Positions 16,969 through 24,890 of a DNA stretch of 64,000 bases are shown here, piece by piece. Position 1 is the first letter of the stretch. Each line of letters starts with the position of its first letter. The notes beneath the pieces were generated by a model. That model was not told where the DNA came from. It searched no databases and saw only the letters and a program-made list of their open reading frames with translations. This stretch comes from Pseudoduganella flava. Its GTDB lineage: Bacteria > Pseudomonadota > Gammaproteobacteria > Burkholderiales > Burkholderiaceae_D. The stretch is from NCBI RefSeq assembly GCF_007830495.1, contig NZ_VLKW01000016.1, positions 1-64,000 on the forward strand. The letters run 5' to 3'. Made by a program: the position numbers and the translations under genes.

Positions 16969-17417
16969 GTTGGTCTCGCTAAAGAAGCAAAAAAATGCAA
17001 AATCGGGCCTGCCGCGCGGCGGAAGTACTCTGCATGCGCGCCAGTGGAATCCCTTCAGTTATTGGTGCCAATGACATTTCGCGCACCTATGCCAACAACC
17101 TCGGCACAAGCTGGCCAATCTCATCGCCCGCTAAGGTCCGCGCTGATCGTAAACTGAAAAAACACGGAGTACGGGCGGGGAACCCTGAATTATCGGCATT
17201 CTCTACATCGTTGTCAACAACCGCGCCACCCCGCAGCCGGGGCCGTCGTGCCATTTTTTCCGCAAAATCTGGCACAACCCTGTGGATAACTTGTTGGGTT
17301 CGGAGTTAGAATAGCGTGTTACGTGTGGCACTTATGGGCCCGCCGATCGTCCGACACCCTCTGACGCTACGCGGCCACACTTGGTGCCCTCCCACAGCTT
17401 TTGCAGACTGACGATTC
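16969..17417. other. rpmH-dnaA intergenic region, probable oriC part
   Basis: This 449-base gap between divergent rpmH and dnaA carries the promoters of both genes. It has one perfect DnaA box (17281-17289), several AT-rich patches (around 16981-17001, 17151-17165 and 17251-17270) and a GTTGTCAACAAC-like palindrome near 17210-17222. Only one canonical box is visible by eye, so calling the whole region oriC rests mainly on gene context. No protein gene is apparent. Confidence 0.6.
17281..17289 (-). promoter_or_regulatory. DnaA box
   Basis: TGTGGATAA is the perfect complement of the DnaA box TTATCCACA. It lies 130 bases before dnaA, where it could serve the origin or autoregulate dnaA. Confidence 0.8.
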
Positions 17418-18818
17418 ATGGAAAATTTCTGGCAGACCTGTTCCGCGCAACTGGAACTGGAGCTGACGCCGCAACAATTCAGCGCGTGGATCAAACCACT
17501 CGTGCCGCTCGACTACGAGAACGGCAAACTGCGCATCGCGGCGCCCAACCGCTTCAAGCTCGACTGGGTAAAGACCCAGTTCGCCAGCCGCATCACCGCC
17601 CTTGCATCGCAATACTGGGAGGCGCCCACCGAGGTGCAGTTCGTGCTCGACCCGCGCCTGAACCCGGCCAAGAAGCCGGTCGCCAGCCCCGCGCCGAGCG
17701 TGCCGGGCGCGCCAAGCGTGCACACGGCCGACGTGCGCACGGGCGACCCCGTGACGCCGCCGCCGGGCAACGAATACGCGAACCAGCGCGGCCGCGAACA
17801 AAGCCGCATCAACCCGGATCTGACGTTCGAAAGCTTCGTCACCGGTAAGGCCAACCAGCTGGCGCGCGCCGCCGCGATCCAGGTGGCGAACAACCCGGGC
17901 GTGTCGTACAACCCGCTGTTCTTCTACGGCGGCGTGGGCCTCGGTAAGACCCACTTGATCCATGCGATCGGCAACCAGGTCATGAGCGACCAGCCGGGCG
18001 CGCGCATCCGCTACATCCACGCCGAGCAGTACGTGCGCGACGTCGTGACCGCCTATCAGCGCAAGGGCTTCGACGACTTCAAGCACTACTACCACTCGCT
18101 CGACATGCTGCTGATCGACGATATTCAATTCTTCGGCGGCAAGAGCCGCACGCAGGAAGAATTCTTCTACGCGTTCGAGGCGCTGATCGCCGCAAAGAAG
18201 CAGATCATCATCACGTCCGACACGTATCCGAAAGAGATCACGGGCATGGACGACCGCCTGATCTCGCGCTTCGACTCGGGCCTGACGGTGGCGATCGAGC
18301 CGCCCGAACTCGAGATGCGCGTGGCGATCCTGCTGAAGAAGGCGAAGTCGGAAGGCGTGACCCTGTCCGACGACGTGGCGTTCTTCGTGGCGAAGCACCT
18401 GCGCTCGAACGTGCGCGAACTGGAAGGCGCGCTGCGCAAGATCCTCGCGTACTCGCGCTTCCACGGCAAAGATATTTCGATCGACATCGTGAAGGAAGCG
18501 CTGAAGGACCTGCTCTCGGTGCAGAACCGCCAGATCAGCGTGGAGAACATCCAGAAGACGGTTGCCGACTTCTTCAACATCAAGGTCGCGGACATGTACT
18601 CGAAGCGCCGCCCGGCCAATATCGCGCGGCCCCGCCAGATCGCGATGTACCTGGCCAAGGAACTGACGCAAAAGAGCTTGCCGGAGATCGGCGAACTGTT
18701 CGGCGGCCGGGACCACACGACCGTGCTGCACGCCGTGCGCAAGATCGCCCAGGACCGCACCAAGAACCCGGAATGCAACCACGAACTGCACGTGCTGGAA
18801 CAGACGTTGAAAGGTTGA
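17418..18818 (+). CDS. dnaA: chromosomal replication initiator protein DnaA
   Basis: The 466-residue DnaA has domain I (MENFWQTCSAQLELELTPQQFSAWIKPL), a Pro-rich linker (about 85-130), and an AAA+ domain with Walker A GGVGLGKTH and Walker B LLIDDIQF. The C-terminal DNA-binding domain includes RPARQIAMYLAKEL-type helices (here RPANIARPRQIAMYLAKEL) and the signature GGRDHTTVLHAVRKI. It binds DnaA boxes at the origin and opens the DNA. It starts the dnaA-dnaN-gyrB row on the plus strand. Confidence 0.98.
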   Translation: MENFWQTCSAQLELELTPQQFSAWIKPLVPLDYENGKLRIAAPNRFKLDWVKTQFASRITALASQYWEAPTEVQFVLDPRLNPAKKPVASPAPSVPGAPSVHTADVRTGDPVTPPPGNEYANQRGREQSRINPDLTFESFVTGKANQLARAAAIQVANNPGVSYNPLFFYGGVGLGKTHLIHAIGNQVMSDQPGARIRYIHAEQYVRDVVTAYQRKGFDDFKHYYHSLDMLLIDDIQFFGGKSRTQEEFFYAFEALIAAKKQIIITSDTYPKEITGMDDRLISRFDSGLTVAIEPPELEMRVAILLKKAKSEGVTLSDDVAFFVAKHLRSNVRELEGALRKILAYSRFHGKDISIDIVKEALKDLLSVQNRQISVENIQKTVADFFNIKVADMYSKRRPANIARPRQIAMYLAKELTQKSLPEIGELFGGRDHTTVLHAVRKIAQDRTKNPECNHELHVLEQTLKG

Positions 18819-18985
18819 TGGCCCACGTTCAACCCAACGGCAGATGCCGGGGTCAGACCCGGCGGGTCTGACCCCAGGGTTTGCTCTTGGGTGAAAAGAA
18901 CGACAGCGCTCCGCGCTCTTTGCCTTATCATGCGGCAACAATTAGCATTACGAATTAGTTATTAATTTTTTTATCGAGGATATTT
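18819..18985 (+). promoter_or_regulatory. dnaA-dnaN spacer with AT-rich segment
   Basis: The spacer holds a palindromic repeat (18832-18892) followed by a markedly AT-rich stretch (about 18936-18985), unusual for this genome. The AT-rich stretch probably carries the dnaN promoter and could also serve as an unwinding element. A clear ribosome site, GAGGA (18976-18980), precedes the dnaN ATG. Confidence 0.5.
18832..18892. repeat. palindromic REP-like repeat, copy 2
   Basis: The core arms GGGGTCAGACCC (18849-18860) and GGGTCTGACCCC (18864-18875) are separated by three bases. Outer ACCCAA (18832-18837) pairs with TTGGGT (18887-18892). The head ACCCAACGGC and the identical core arms recur at 40055-40098. 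It sits just after the dnaA stop and lacks a T-run, so it is not a classic terminator. Confidence 0.8.
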
Positions 18986-20092
18986 ATGCAACTGGTCAAA
19001 ACCACCCGAGATACGCTACTTCGGCCACTGCAGATCGTGAGCGGTATTGTCGAGCGTCGGCACACGATGCCGATTCTGGCCAATATCCTCATCCGCAAGG
19101 AAGGCGAGGCAGTCTCGTTCCTGTCCACCGATACGGAAGTTCAGATCACGACGCACGCGGACATCGGCTCGGGCGCCGAAGTCACCGGCACCACGGTTGC
19201 CGCCCGCAAGCTGCTCGACATCCTGCGTGCGCTGCCGGAGTCCGGCGACGTGTCGCTGACCTTGGTGAACAAGCGCCTGACCGTCCAGAGCGGCAAGTCG
19301 CGCTTCGCGCTGCAGACGCTGGCCGCCGAGGAATTCCCGACCGTGCAACAGGCCGAAGCCTTCAACGCCTCGTTCTCGCTGCCGCAGAAAACGCTGAAGC
19401 ACCTGTTCAACATGGTGCACTTCGCGATGGCCCAGCAGGACATCCGCTACTACCTGAACGGCCTGTTGCTGGTGCTGGACGGCGAGAACGTGATCGCCGT
19501 GGCCACCGACGGCCACCGCCTCGCGTTCTGCCAGGTGAAGACGGAGCAGTCGTTCGAGCGCCAGGAAGTGATCATTCCGCGCAAGACGATCATCGAACTG
19601 CAGCGCCTCCTCGAAGAGAACGACGAAGCGGTGCAGCTGGATATCGCCGCCAACCAGGTCAAGCTGGGCTTCGCCGACATCGAACTGATCTCCAAGCTCG
19701 TCGAAGGCAAGTTCCCCGACTACACGCGCGTGATCCCGAAGGGTTACAAGAACGACTTCACGATCGGCCGCGACGAGCTGCTGCGCTCCCTGCAGCGCGC
19801 GGCGATCATGACGAGCGATAAGTTCAAGGGCGTCCGCTGCATCATCAGCCCCGGCTCGCTGAAGATCTCGTCGACCAACGCGGACCAGGAAGAGGCGGTC
19901 GAGGAACTGGAAATCGACTACGGCGGCGATTCGATCGACATCGGCTTCAACGTCACGTACCTGCTGGACGTGCTGAACAACCTGAAGTGCGACCAGGTCA
20001 ACGTCTCGCTGGGCGACTCCAATTCGTCCGCGCTGATCTCGATCCCCGACAACCCTGATTTCAAGTACGTCGTGATGCCGATGCGGATCTGA
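18986..20092 (+). CDS. dnaN: DNA polymerase III beta sliding clamp
   Basis: The 368-residue clamp is of normal length, with three repeated clamp domains. It starts MQLVKTTRDTLLRPLQIVSGIVERRHTMPILANILI and ends in the conserved PDNPDFKYVVMPMRI. It forms a ring dimer that tethers DNA polymerase III and other proteins to DNA. It lies between dnaA and gyrB in the conserved order. Confidence 0.98.
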   Translation: MQLVKTTRDTLLRPLQIVSGIVERRHTMPILANILIRKEGEAVSFLSTDTEVQITTHADIGSGAEVTGTTVAARKLLDILRALPESGDVSLTLVNKRLTVQSGKSRFALQTLAAEEFPTVQQAEAFNASFSLPQKTLKHLFNMVHFAMAQQDIRYYLNGLLLVLDGENVIAVATDGHRLAFCQVKTEQSFERQEVIIPRKTIIELQRLLEENDEAVQLDIAANQVKLGFADIELISKLVEGKFPDYTRVIPKGYKNDFTIGRDELLRSLQRAAIMTSDKFKGVRCIISPGSLKISSTNADQEEAVEELEIDYGGDSIDIGFNVTYLLDVLNNLKCDQVNVSLGDSNSSALISIPDNPDFKYVVMPMRI

Positions 20093-20137
20093 TCCGCTTG
20101 CAGTTCCTGATTCGTGAATTTACAGAGAAAGCAGTCC

Positions 20138-22636
20138 ATGTCCGAAAGCCATAACGAAGTCCCTGCGCAGGCCAAATCCGAAGAATACGGCGCTTCTTCG
20201 ATCCAGATCCTGGAAGGCCTGGAAGCTGTCCGCAAGCGCCCCGGCATGTATATCGGTGACACCTCGGACGGCACCGGCCTGCACCACCTGGTGTTCGAAG
20301 TGCTGGACAACTCGATCGACGAAGCGCTGGCCGGCTACTGCTCCGAGATCCACGTGACGATCCATTCGGATAACTCGATCTCGATCACCGACAACGGCCG
20401 CGGCATCCCCGTCGGCCTGAAGATGGACGACAAGCACGAGCCGAAGCGCTCCGCTGCCGAGATCGTGCTGACGGAGCTGCACGCCGGCGGCAAGTTCGAC
20501 CAGAACTCGTACAAGGTCTCCGGCGGCCTGCACGGCGTGGGCGTCTCGTGCGTGAACGCGCTGTCGAAACTGCTGCGCGTGACGATCCGCCGCGACGGCA
20601 AGGTCCACCAGATGGAATTCGTGCGCGGCGTGCCGCAGAACCGCGAAATCGAAATGCGCGACGGCGTGGCCGTCTCGCCGATCAAGGTCATCGGCGACAC
20701 CGACAAGCGCGGCACCGACGTGCACTTCTGGGCCGACGAAGACATCTTCACGCACGTGGAATTCCACTACGAGATCCTGGCCAAGCGCATCCGCGAACTC
20801 TCGTTCCTGAACAACGGCGTCAACATCAAGCTCTCCGACCAGCGCACCGGCAAGGAAGAGATCTTCGCGTTCGAAGGCGGCACGCGCGGCTTCGTCGAGT
20901 ACATCAACAAGGCCAAGAACGTGCTGCACCCGACCGTGTTCCAGGCGACCGGCGAACGCCAGTCGGACCAGGGCACGACGATCTCGGTGGACGTGTCGAT
21001 GCAGTGGAACGACGCCTTCAACGAACAGGTACTCTGCTTCACGAACAACATCCCGCAACGCGACGGCGGCACCCACCTGACGGGCCTGCGCGCCGCGATG
21101 ACGCGGGTGATCAACAAGTACATCGACGAGAACGAATTCGCCAAGAAGGCCAAGGTGGAAATCTCCGGCGACGACATGCGCGAAGGCCTGACCTGCGTGC
21201 TGTCCGTGAAGGTGCCGGAACCGAAGTTCTCGTCGCAGACGAAAGATAAACTGGTGTCGTCCGAAGTGCGCGGCCCGGTGGAAGAGATCGTGGCGAAGAC
21301 GCTGACGGACTTCCTGATGGAAAAGCCGAACGACGCGAAGATCATCTGCGGCAAGATCGTCGAAGCGGCACGTGCCCGCGAAGCGGCCCGCAAGGCGCGC
21401 GACCTGACCCGCCGCAAGGGCGTGATGGATGGCCTGGGCCTGTCGTCGAAACTGGCCGACTGCCAGGAACGCGACCCGGCGCTGGCCGAACTGTACATCG
21501 TCGAGGGTGACTCCGCAGGCGGCTCGGCCAAGCAAGGCCGCGACCGCAAGTTCCAGGCGATCCTGCCGCTGCGCGGTAAGGTGCTGAACGTGGAGAAGGC
21601 ACGCTTCGAGAAGATGCTGTCCTCCGAGCAGATCACGACCTTGATCGCAACGCTCGGCACATCGATCGGCCCGGACGAATTCAACGTCGAAAAACTGCGC
21701 TACCACCGCATCATCATCATGACCGACGCGGACGTCGACGGTGCCCACATCCGCACGCTGCTGCTGACGCTGTTCTATCGCCAGATGCCGCAACTGGTCG
21801 AACGCGGCCACGTGTACATCGCCCAGCCGCCGCTGTACAAGGTCAAGGCCGGCCGCGACGAGCGCTACCTGAAGGACGACCTGGAAGAAGCGGGCTACAT
21901 GATGACGGTGGCACTGAACACCGCCGTGCTGACGCCGCGCGAAGGCGCCGACCCGATCACCGGCGAAGCGCTGACGGAACTGGCCCGCCAGTACAATCTG
22001 GCGAACGCCGTCATGACGCGCCTGACGCGCGTGATCGACCGTGCCGCGCTGACCGCGATCATGACGGGCGTGAAGCTGGACCTGTCCACGATCGACGCGG
22101 CCCGCGCCACCGCGCAGGCCCTGTCGGACAATGTGAACGACGCTGCGGTGACGGTGTCCGTCCGTTCGGACGAGCTGTCGGAAAAGCACATGCTGTGGAT
22201 CGAGCGCATGCATCACGGTAACGTGAAGGTGTCGACAATCGACGCCGACTTCGTCACCAGCGCCGACTACGCCGTGCTGTCCAACGCCGCATCGACGTTC
22301 ACGGGCTTGATCGGCGAAGGAGCCTTCATCCGCCGCGGCGAAGGCGAGCGCACGAAGGAATCCGCCGTACGCGACTTCCACGACGCGATGCAATGGCTGC
22401 GCGACGAAGCCGAGCGCACCGTCACGAAGCAGCGCTACAAAGGTCTGGGCGAGATGAATCCCGAGCAGCTGTGGGAAACGACGATGGACCCGACCGTGCG
22501 CCGCCTGCTGAAGGTGCAGATCGAGGACGCCATCGCGGCGGATCAGATCTTCACGACGCTGATGGGCGACGACGTGGAACCGCGGCGGAACTTCATCGAG
22601 TCGAATGCGCTGCGGGCGGGGAATATCGACGTGTAA
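20138..22636 (+). CDS. gyrB: DNA gyrase subunit B
   Basis: The 832-residue GyrB is the ATPase subunit of gyrase. It has a GHKL ATP-binding domain (EVLDNSIDEALAG, ITDNGRGIPV, GGLHGVGVSCVNAL), a transducer domain and TOPRIM (YIVEGDSAGGSAKQGRDR and MTDADVDGAHI). The insertion typical of Gram-negative GyrB and the C-terminal QRYKGLGEMNPEQLWETTMDP follow. The ATG at 20138 follows AGAGAAAG and starts the natural MSESHNE peptide; a GTG 24 bases earlier is less likely. Confidence 0.97.
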   Translation: MSESHNEVPAQAKSEEYGASSIQILEGLEAVRKRPGMYIGDTSDGTGLHHLVFEVLDNSIDEALAGYCSEIHVTIHSDNSISITDNGRGIPVGLKMDDKHEPKRSAAEIVLTELHAGGKFDQNSYKVSGGLHGVGVSCVNALSKLLRVTIRRDGKVHQMEFVRGVPQNREIEMRDGVAVSPIKVIGDTDKRGTDVHFWADEDIFTHVEFHYEILAKRIRELSFLNNGVNIKLSDQRTGKEEIFAFEGGTRGFVEYINKAKNVLHPTVFQATGERQSDQGTTISVDVSMQWNDAFNEQVLCFTNNIPQRDGGTHLTGLRAAMTRVINKYIDENEFAKKAKVEISGDDMREGLTCVLSVKVPEPKFSSQTKDKLVSSEVRGPVEEIVAKTLTDFLMEKPNDAKIICGKIVEAARAREAARKARDLTRRKGVMDGLGLSSKLADCQERDPALAELYIVEGDSAGGSAKQGRDRKFQAILPLRGKVLNVEKARFEKMLSSEQITTLIATLGTSIGPDEFNVEKLRYHRIIIMTDADVDGAHIRTLLLTLFYRQMPQLVERGHVYIAQPPLYKVKAGRDERYLKDDLEEAGYMMTVALNTAVLTPREGADPITGEALTELARQYNLANAVMTRLTRVIDRAALTAIMTGVKLDLSTIDAARATAQALSDNVNDAAVTVSVRSDELSEKHMLWIERMHHGNVKVSTIDADFVTSADYAVLSNAASTFTGLIGEGAFIRRGEGERTKESAVRDFHDAMQWLRDEAERTVTKQRYKGLGEMNPEQLWETTMDPTVRRLLKVQIEDAIAADQIFTTLMGDDVEPRRNFIESNALRAGNIDV

Positions 22637-22659
22637 GCGTCGCCTGCTTCAGCATCTGC

Positions 22660-22685
22660 ACGGCCTCCTTCGGGAGGCCGTTTTT
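22660..22685 (+). terminator. Rho-independent terminator after gyrB
   Basis: A 9-bp stem, ACGGCCTCC with GGAGGCCGT, around a stable TTCG tetraloop, followed by a T-run. It lies 24 bases after the gyrB stop. Confidence 0.92.
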
Positions 22686-22695
22686 CATTGGCGGT

Positions 22696-23208
22696 TCAAG
22701 CAGCGCTGGCCGTGCCTTGCCGGATCATGCGCGCAATCGTCACGAGATTGACGGCCGCGATGACGACTTCCAGCGCCGTGCCGCCGATCGAGCCCGAGAT
22801 GACGTTATTGGCGATCCACAGGCAAGTCCCCAGCAGCATCACCAGACGCATCGCGACGCCCTGCAGCAGAAACAACGCCAGCGTGCCCAGACACGACGCC
22901 CCGAGCGGCAGCCAGTCGCTGGGCTGCCTGGCCAACGCCATTCCCAGGCCTATATTGACCGCGACGACGGCCAGCGCGATCCAGACGGAACGCGTACGCA
23001 GCGCAAGCACTGAGCGCACCAGCGAGACCGTCGAACTGGCCACGGCCGTGTGATTGCCGAGCAGCGCGAAGTGGACGATGTAGGCGAAGCATTCGCCGGC
23101 CATGAACAGCTTGAAGCGGCGGTCGTCCGTTTGCAGGAACGAGCTGACGCCGAGGACGAAGGCGACGTAGCCGACGCATTGGGCGGGGGAGAACCAGTCG
23201 ATGGGCAT
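22696..23208 (-). CDS. YgjV-family inner membrane protein
   Basis: This 170-residue, very hydrophobic protein has about five or six membrane spans. The start region MPIDWFSPAQCVGYVAFVLGVSSFLQTDDRRFKLFMAGECFAYIVHFALLG and later LWIANNVISGSIGGTALE match the YgjV family, whose function is unknown. The ATG at 23208 is chosen over a TTG one codon earlier. It is convergent with gyrB and lies downstream of the PAAR gene, but looks like chromosomal backbone because its GC content is high. Confidence 0.78.
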   Translation of the reverse strand: MPIDWFSPAQCVGYVAFVLGVSSFLQTDDRRFKLFMAGECFAYIVHFALLGNHTAVASSTVSLVRSVLALRTRSVWIALAVVAVNIGLGMALARQPSDWLPLGASCLGTLALFLLQGVAMRLVMLLGTCLWIANNVISGSIGGTALEVVIAAVNLVTIARMIRQGTASAA

Positions 23209-23298
23209 CAAGATGACGGCGGCCAGCCAATGGCGGCCGCAGGAAAATCGAACAGCCCACGATTATACTGGGCGCGGCCCTGTACGACCGCCGCAGCG

Positions 23299-23565
23299 CT
23301 AATCGGAGCTGAATTCAGCGCACGTAGAGATAAGTGTCGCTCCGCACGAAGTCTTGTGTCCGTGGTACGCGACGGGCACGCCATCGATCGTATGGCTGTC
23401 ACTGCCCTCGACAATCGTGCACACCCCATGACCCGGCATGGGGCAGACACACTTGTCGCCCAACAGGGCGACCGCCTTGCCGCCGACCTTGAAGTGTGTG
23501 GCTATTACCGACATGACCTTGCCGCCATGGCTGGTCGGATCGCCGAGACGAATGACGTTTTTCAT
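23299..23565 (-). CDS. PAAR-domain protein
   Basis: This 88-residue protein consists of one PAAR domain: MKNVIRLGDPTSHGGKVMSV, then GDKCVCPMPGHGVCTIVEGS and AYHGHKTSCGATLIST. His and Cys residues are suited to hold the tip zinc. PAAR proteins sharpen the VgrG spike of type VI secretion systems and help load effectors. Its ATG overlaps the stop of the Tli4-like gene (ATGA), so it is the last gene of the vgrG-effector-immunity operon. There is no toxin extension. Confidence 0.9.
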   Translation of the reverse strand: MKNVIRLGDPTSHGGKVMSVIATHFKVGGKAVALLGDKCVCPMPGHGVCTIVEGSDSHTIDGVPVAYHGHKTSCGATLISTCAEFSSD

Positions 23566-24890
23566 GGCTGAGCCTTCGTCAAAGTCCACTCGGTGGGAGT
23601 ACTCAGGGTGAAGGTGGGCTGATGGTTCTTCAGCTTGTCCAGAACGGTTGTCGGTGCGAGCAATTGGGCCTGCGGCATCCGCGCCCCCTTGACGAAGTGC
23701 TGGGTTGCACCGCCGAGAACCTGATGGCCTTCGACATCGGCGCTACAACTCCACCAGCCGGTGGCTGGGCAGGACTGGGAGGCGCGGACGCTGGTCTCTT
23801 TGCGTTCCACATTGGCACGGGCCCCCTCCTTCAGTGATGCAGGTTGTACCTGCCGCAGGCGAAGCGATCCCGAGATTTGATCCCATAGTGTCTGCACATC
23901 CTTATCAGGCAAGCTGGAATTGACGGGTTCGCCGGGACGGCCGACTCCTGTACTAAGCTCCAGAGTCAGAAACGGCCTCAGCGCATCGGCTTCCTTCACA
24001 GTGTCGGATTCCCACATATAGCTGTGCCCATACGTTCCGTTGAGTTCTTTCACACGCTCGGACAATTCTTCACCTGGGATGCCATTGATCTCGCGCCGCC
24101 CCTTAAAAATCGTCTTAAAGTGCGATGCATACCTCGCGTGTACGCTGTTATCCGCGTGACGTTGCAGAAGGGTGGTGTCATTCTTCACGCCACTCATCGT
24201 ACTTAGAGCAATGTTTATGTCTGGACGCTCAGCCCAACCGGCAAACAATACTGTGGACTCAATCGGCTTAGCCGTGGGAATGGGGTCGAGAATTATCCCA
24301 TTCCCAAAGCAAAAGCCGGACCTTTCGGGCAACTCATCGTTCCGTCGTACGCGAAGTTGGCCAAGCAACGCCTGGAGCTCCTCAACCTCGTCTGAGTCTC
24401 CAATTTCCAGATAAAACGTAAAACTCACGCCATCGACACGTGCTAATGCCTCTATCGTCGCACTATTATGGTCGATTTTCTTAGGCCCCTCGAAGTGATA
24501 GGTCCACTGCCGATCAAACATAAATATCTTCCCGTTTGCAGGCGCATTCCTAACTTCCCGGACCAGTTCAAGATTTGGAAGACCTCTTTCGTTTTTTCCT
24601 GCAGCGAGCTCTTGCTCTCTGGCGAAAAGGCGCCTGCTGAACTGTGCCTCACTTTCAGAAACATCGGAAGAAACCCGCCAGCCATACACCTGAGATCCGC
24701 CGTAAGAGAACTGCATGTCTGCAGGAATATCGATCAGAAATCTCCCCACACAGATCGGGTGGAAAGATTCCGCTTTTCCTCGTGTGTCGTCCATTTTTAC
24801 ACCTCCAGAACTGAACCGTGCAGCAGCAATCACTAATGCCGCGAATATTAATATTGATGTCACGCATATTATCAATCTCAAGCGATTCAT
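23562..24890 (-). CDS. T6SS immunity protein, Tli4 family
   Basis: This 442-residue protein has an N-terminal membrane or signal segment (about 4-25), then ESFHPICVGRFLIDIPADMQFSYGGSQVYGW, the typical Tli4 N-terminal domain. A C-terminal domain (GIPGEELSERVKELNGTYGHSYMWES and CPATGWWSCSAD) is similar to Tli4 C-terminal folds. Tli4 proteins sit in the periplasm and neutralise Tle-type lipase effectors. It overlaps the end of the lipase gene by four bases, the expected effector-immunity arrangement. The base composition is clearly lower in GC than the flanks. The family assignment is from memory of the motif style. Confidence 0.8.
   Translation of the reverse strand: MNRLRLIICVTSILIFAALVIAAARFSSGGVKMDDTRGKAESFHPICVGRFLIDIPADMQFSYGGSQVYGWRVSSDVSESEAQFSRRLFAREQELAAGKNERGLPNLELVREVRNAPANGKIFMFDRQWTYHFEGPKKIDHNSATIEALARVDGVSFTFYLEIGDSDEVEELQALLGQLRVRRNDELPERSGFCFGNGIILDPIPTAKPIESTVLFAGWAERPDINIALSTMSGVKNDTTLLQRHADNSVHARYASHFKTIFKGRREINGIPGEELSERVKELNGTYGHSYMWESDTVKEADALRPFLTLELSTGVGRPGEPVNSSLPDKDVQTLWDQISGSLRLRQVQPASLKEGARANVERKETSVRASQSCPATGWWSCSADVEGHQVLGGATQHFVKGARMPQAQLLAPTTVLDKLKNHQPTFTLSTPTEWTLTKAQP

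Noticed and set aside
16969..17417. A cluster of several DnaA boxes upstream of dnaA
   Set aside because: Only one perfect box (17281-17289) could be found by eye; other candidates need three or more mismatches.
18849..18875. The palindrome after dnaA as a Rho-independent terminator
   Set aside because: There is no T-run after it, and the same palindrome occurs at 40072-40098 with the same head, so it was listed as a repeat.
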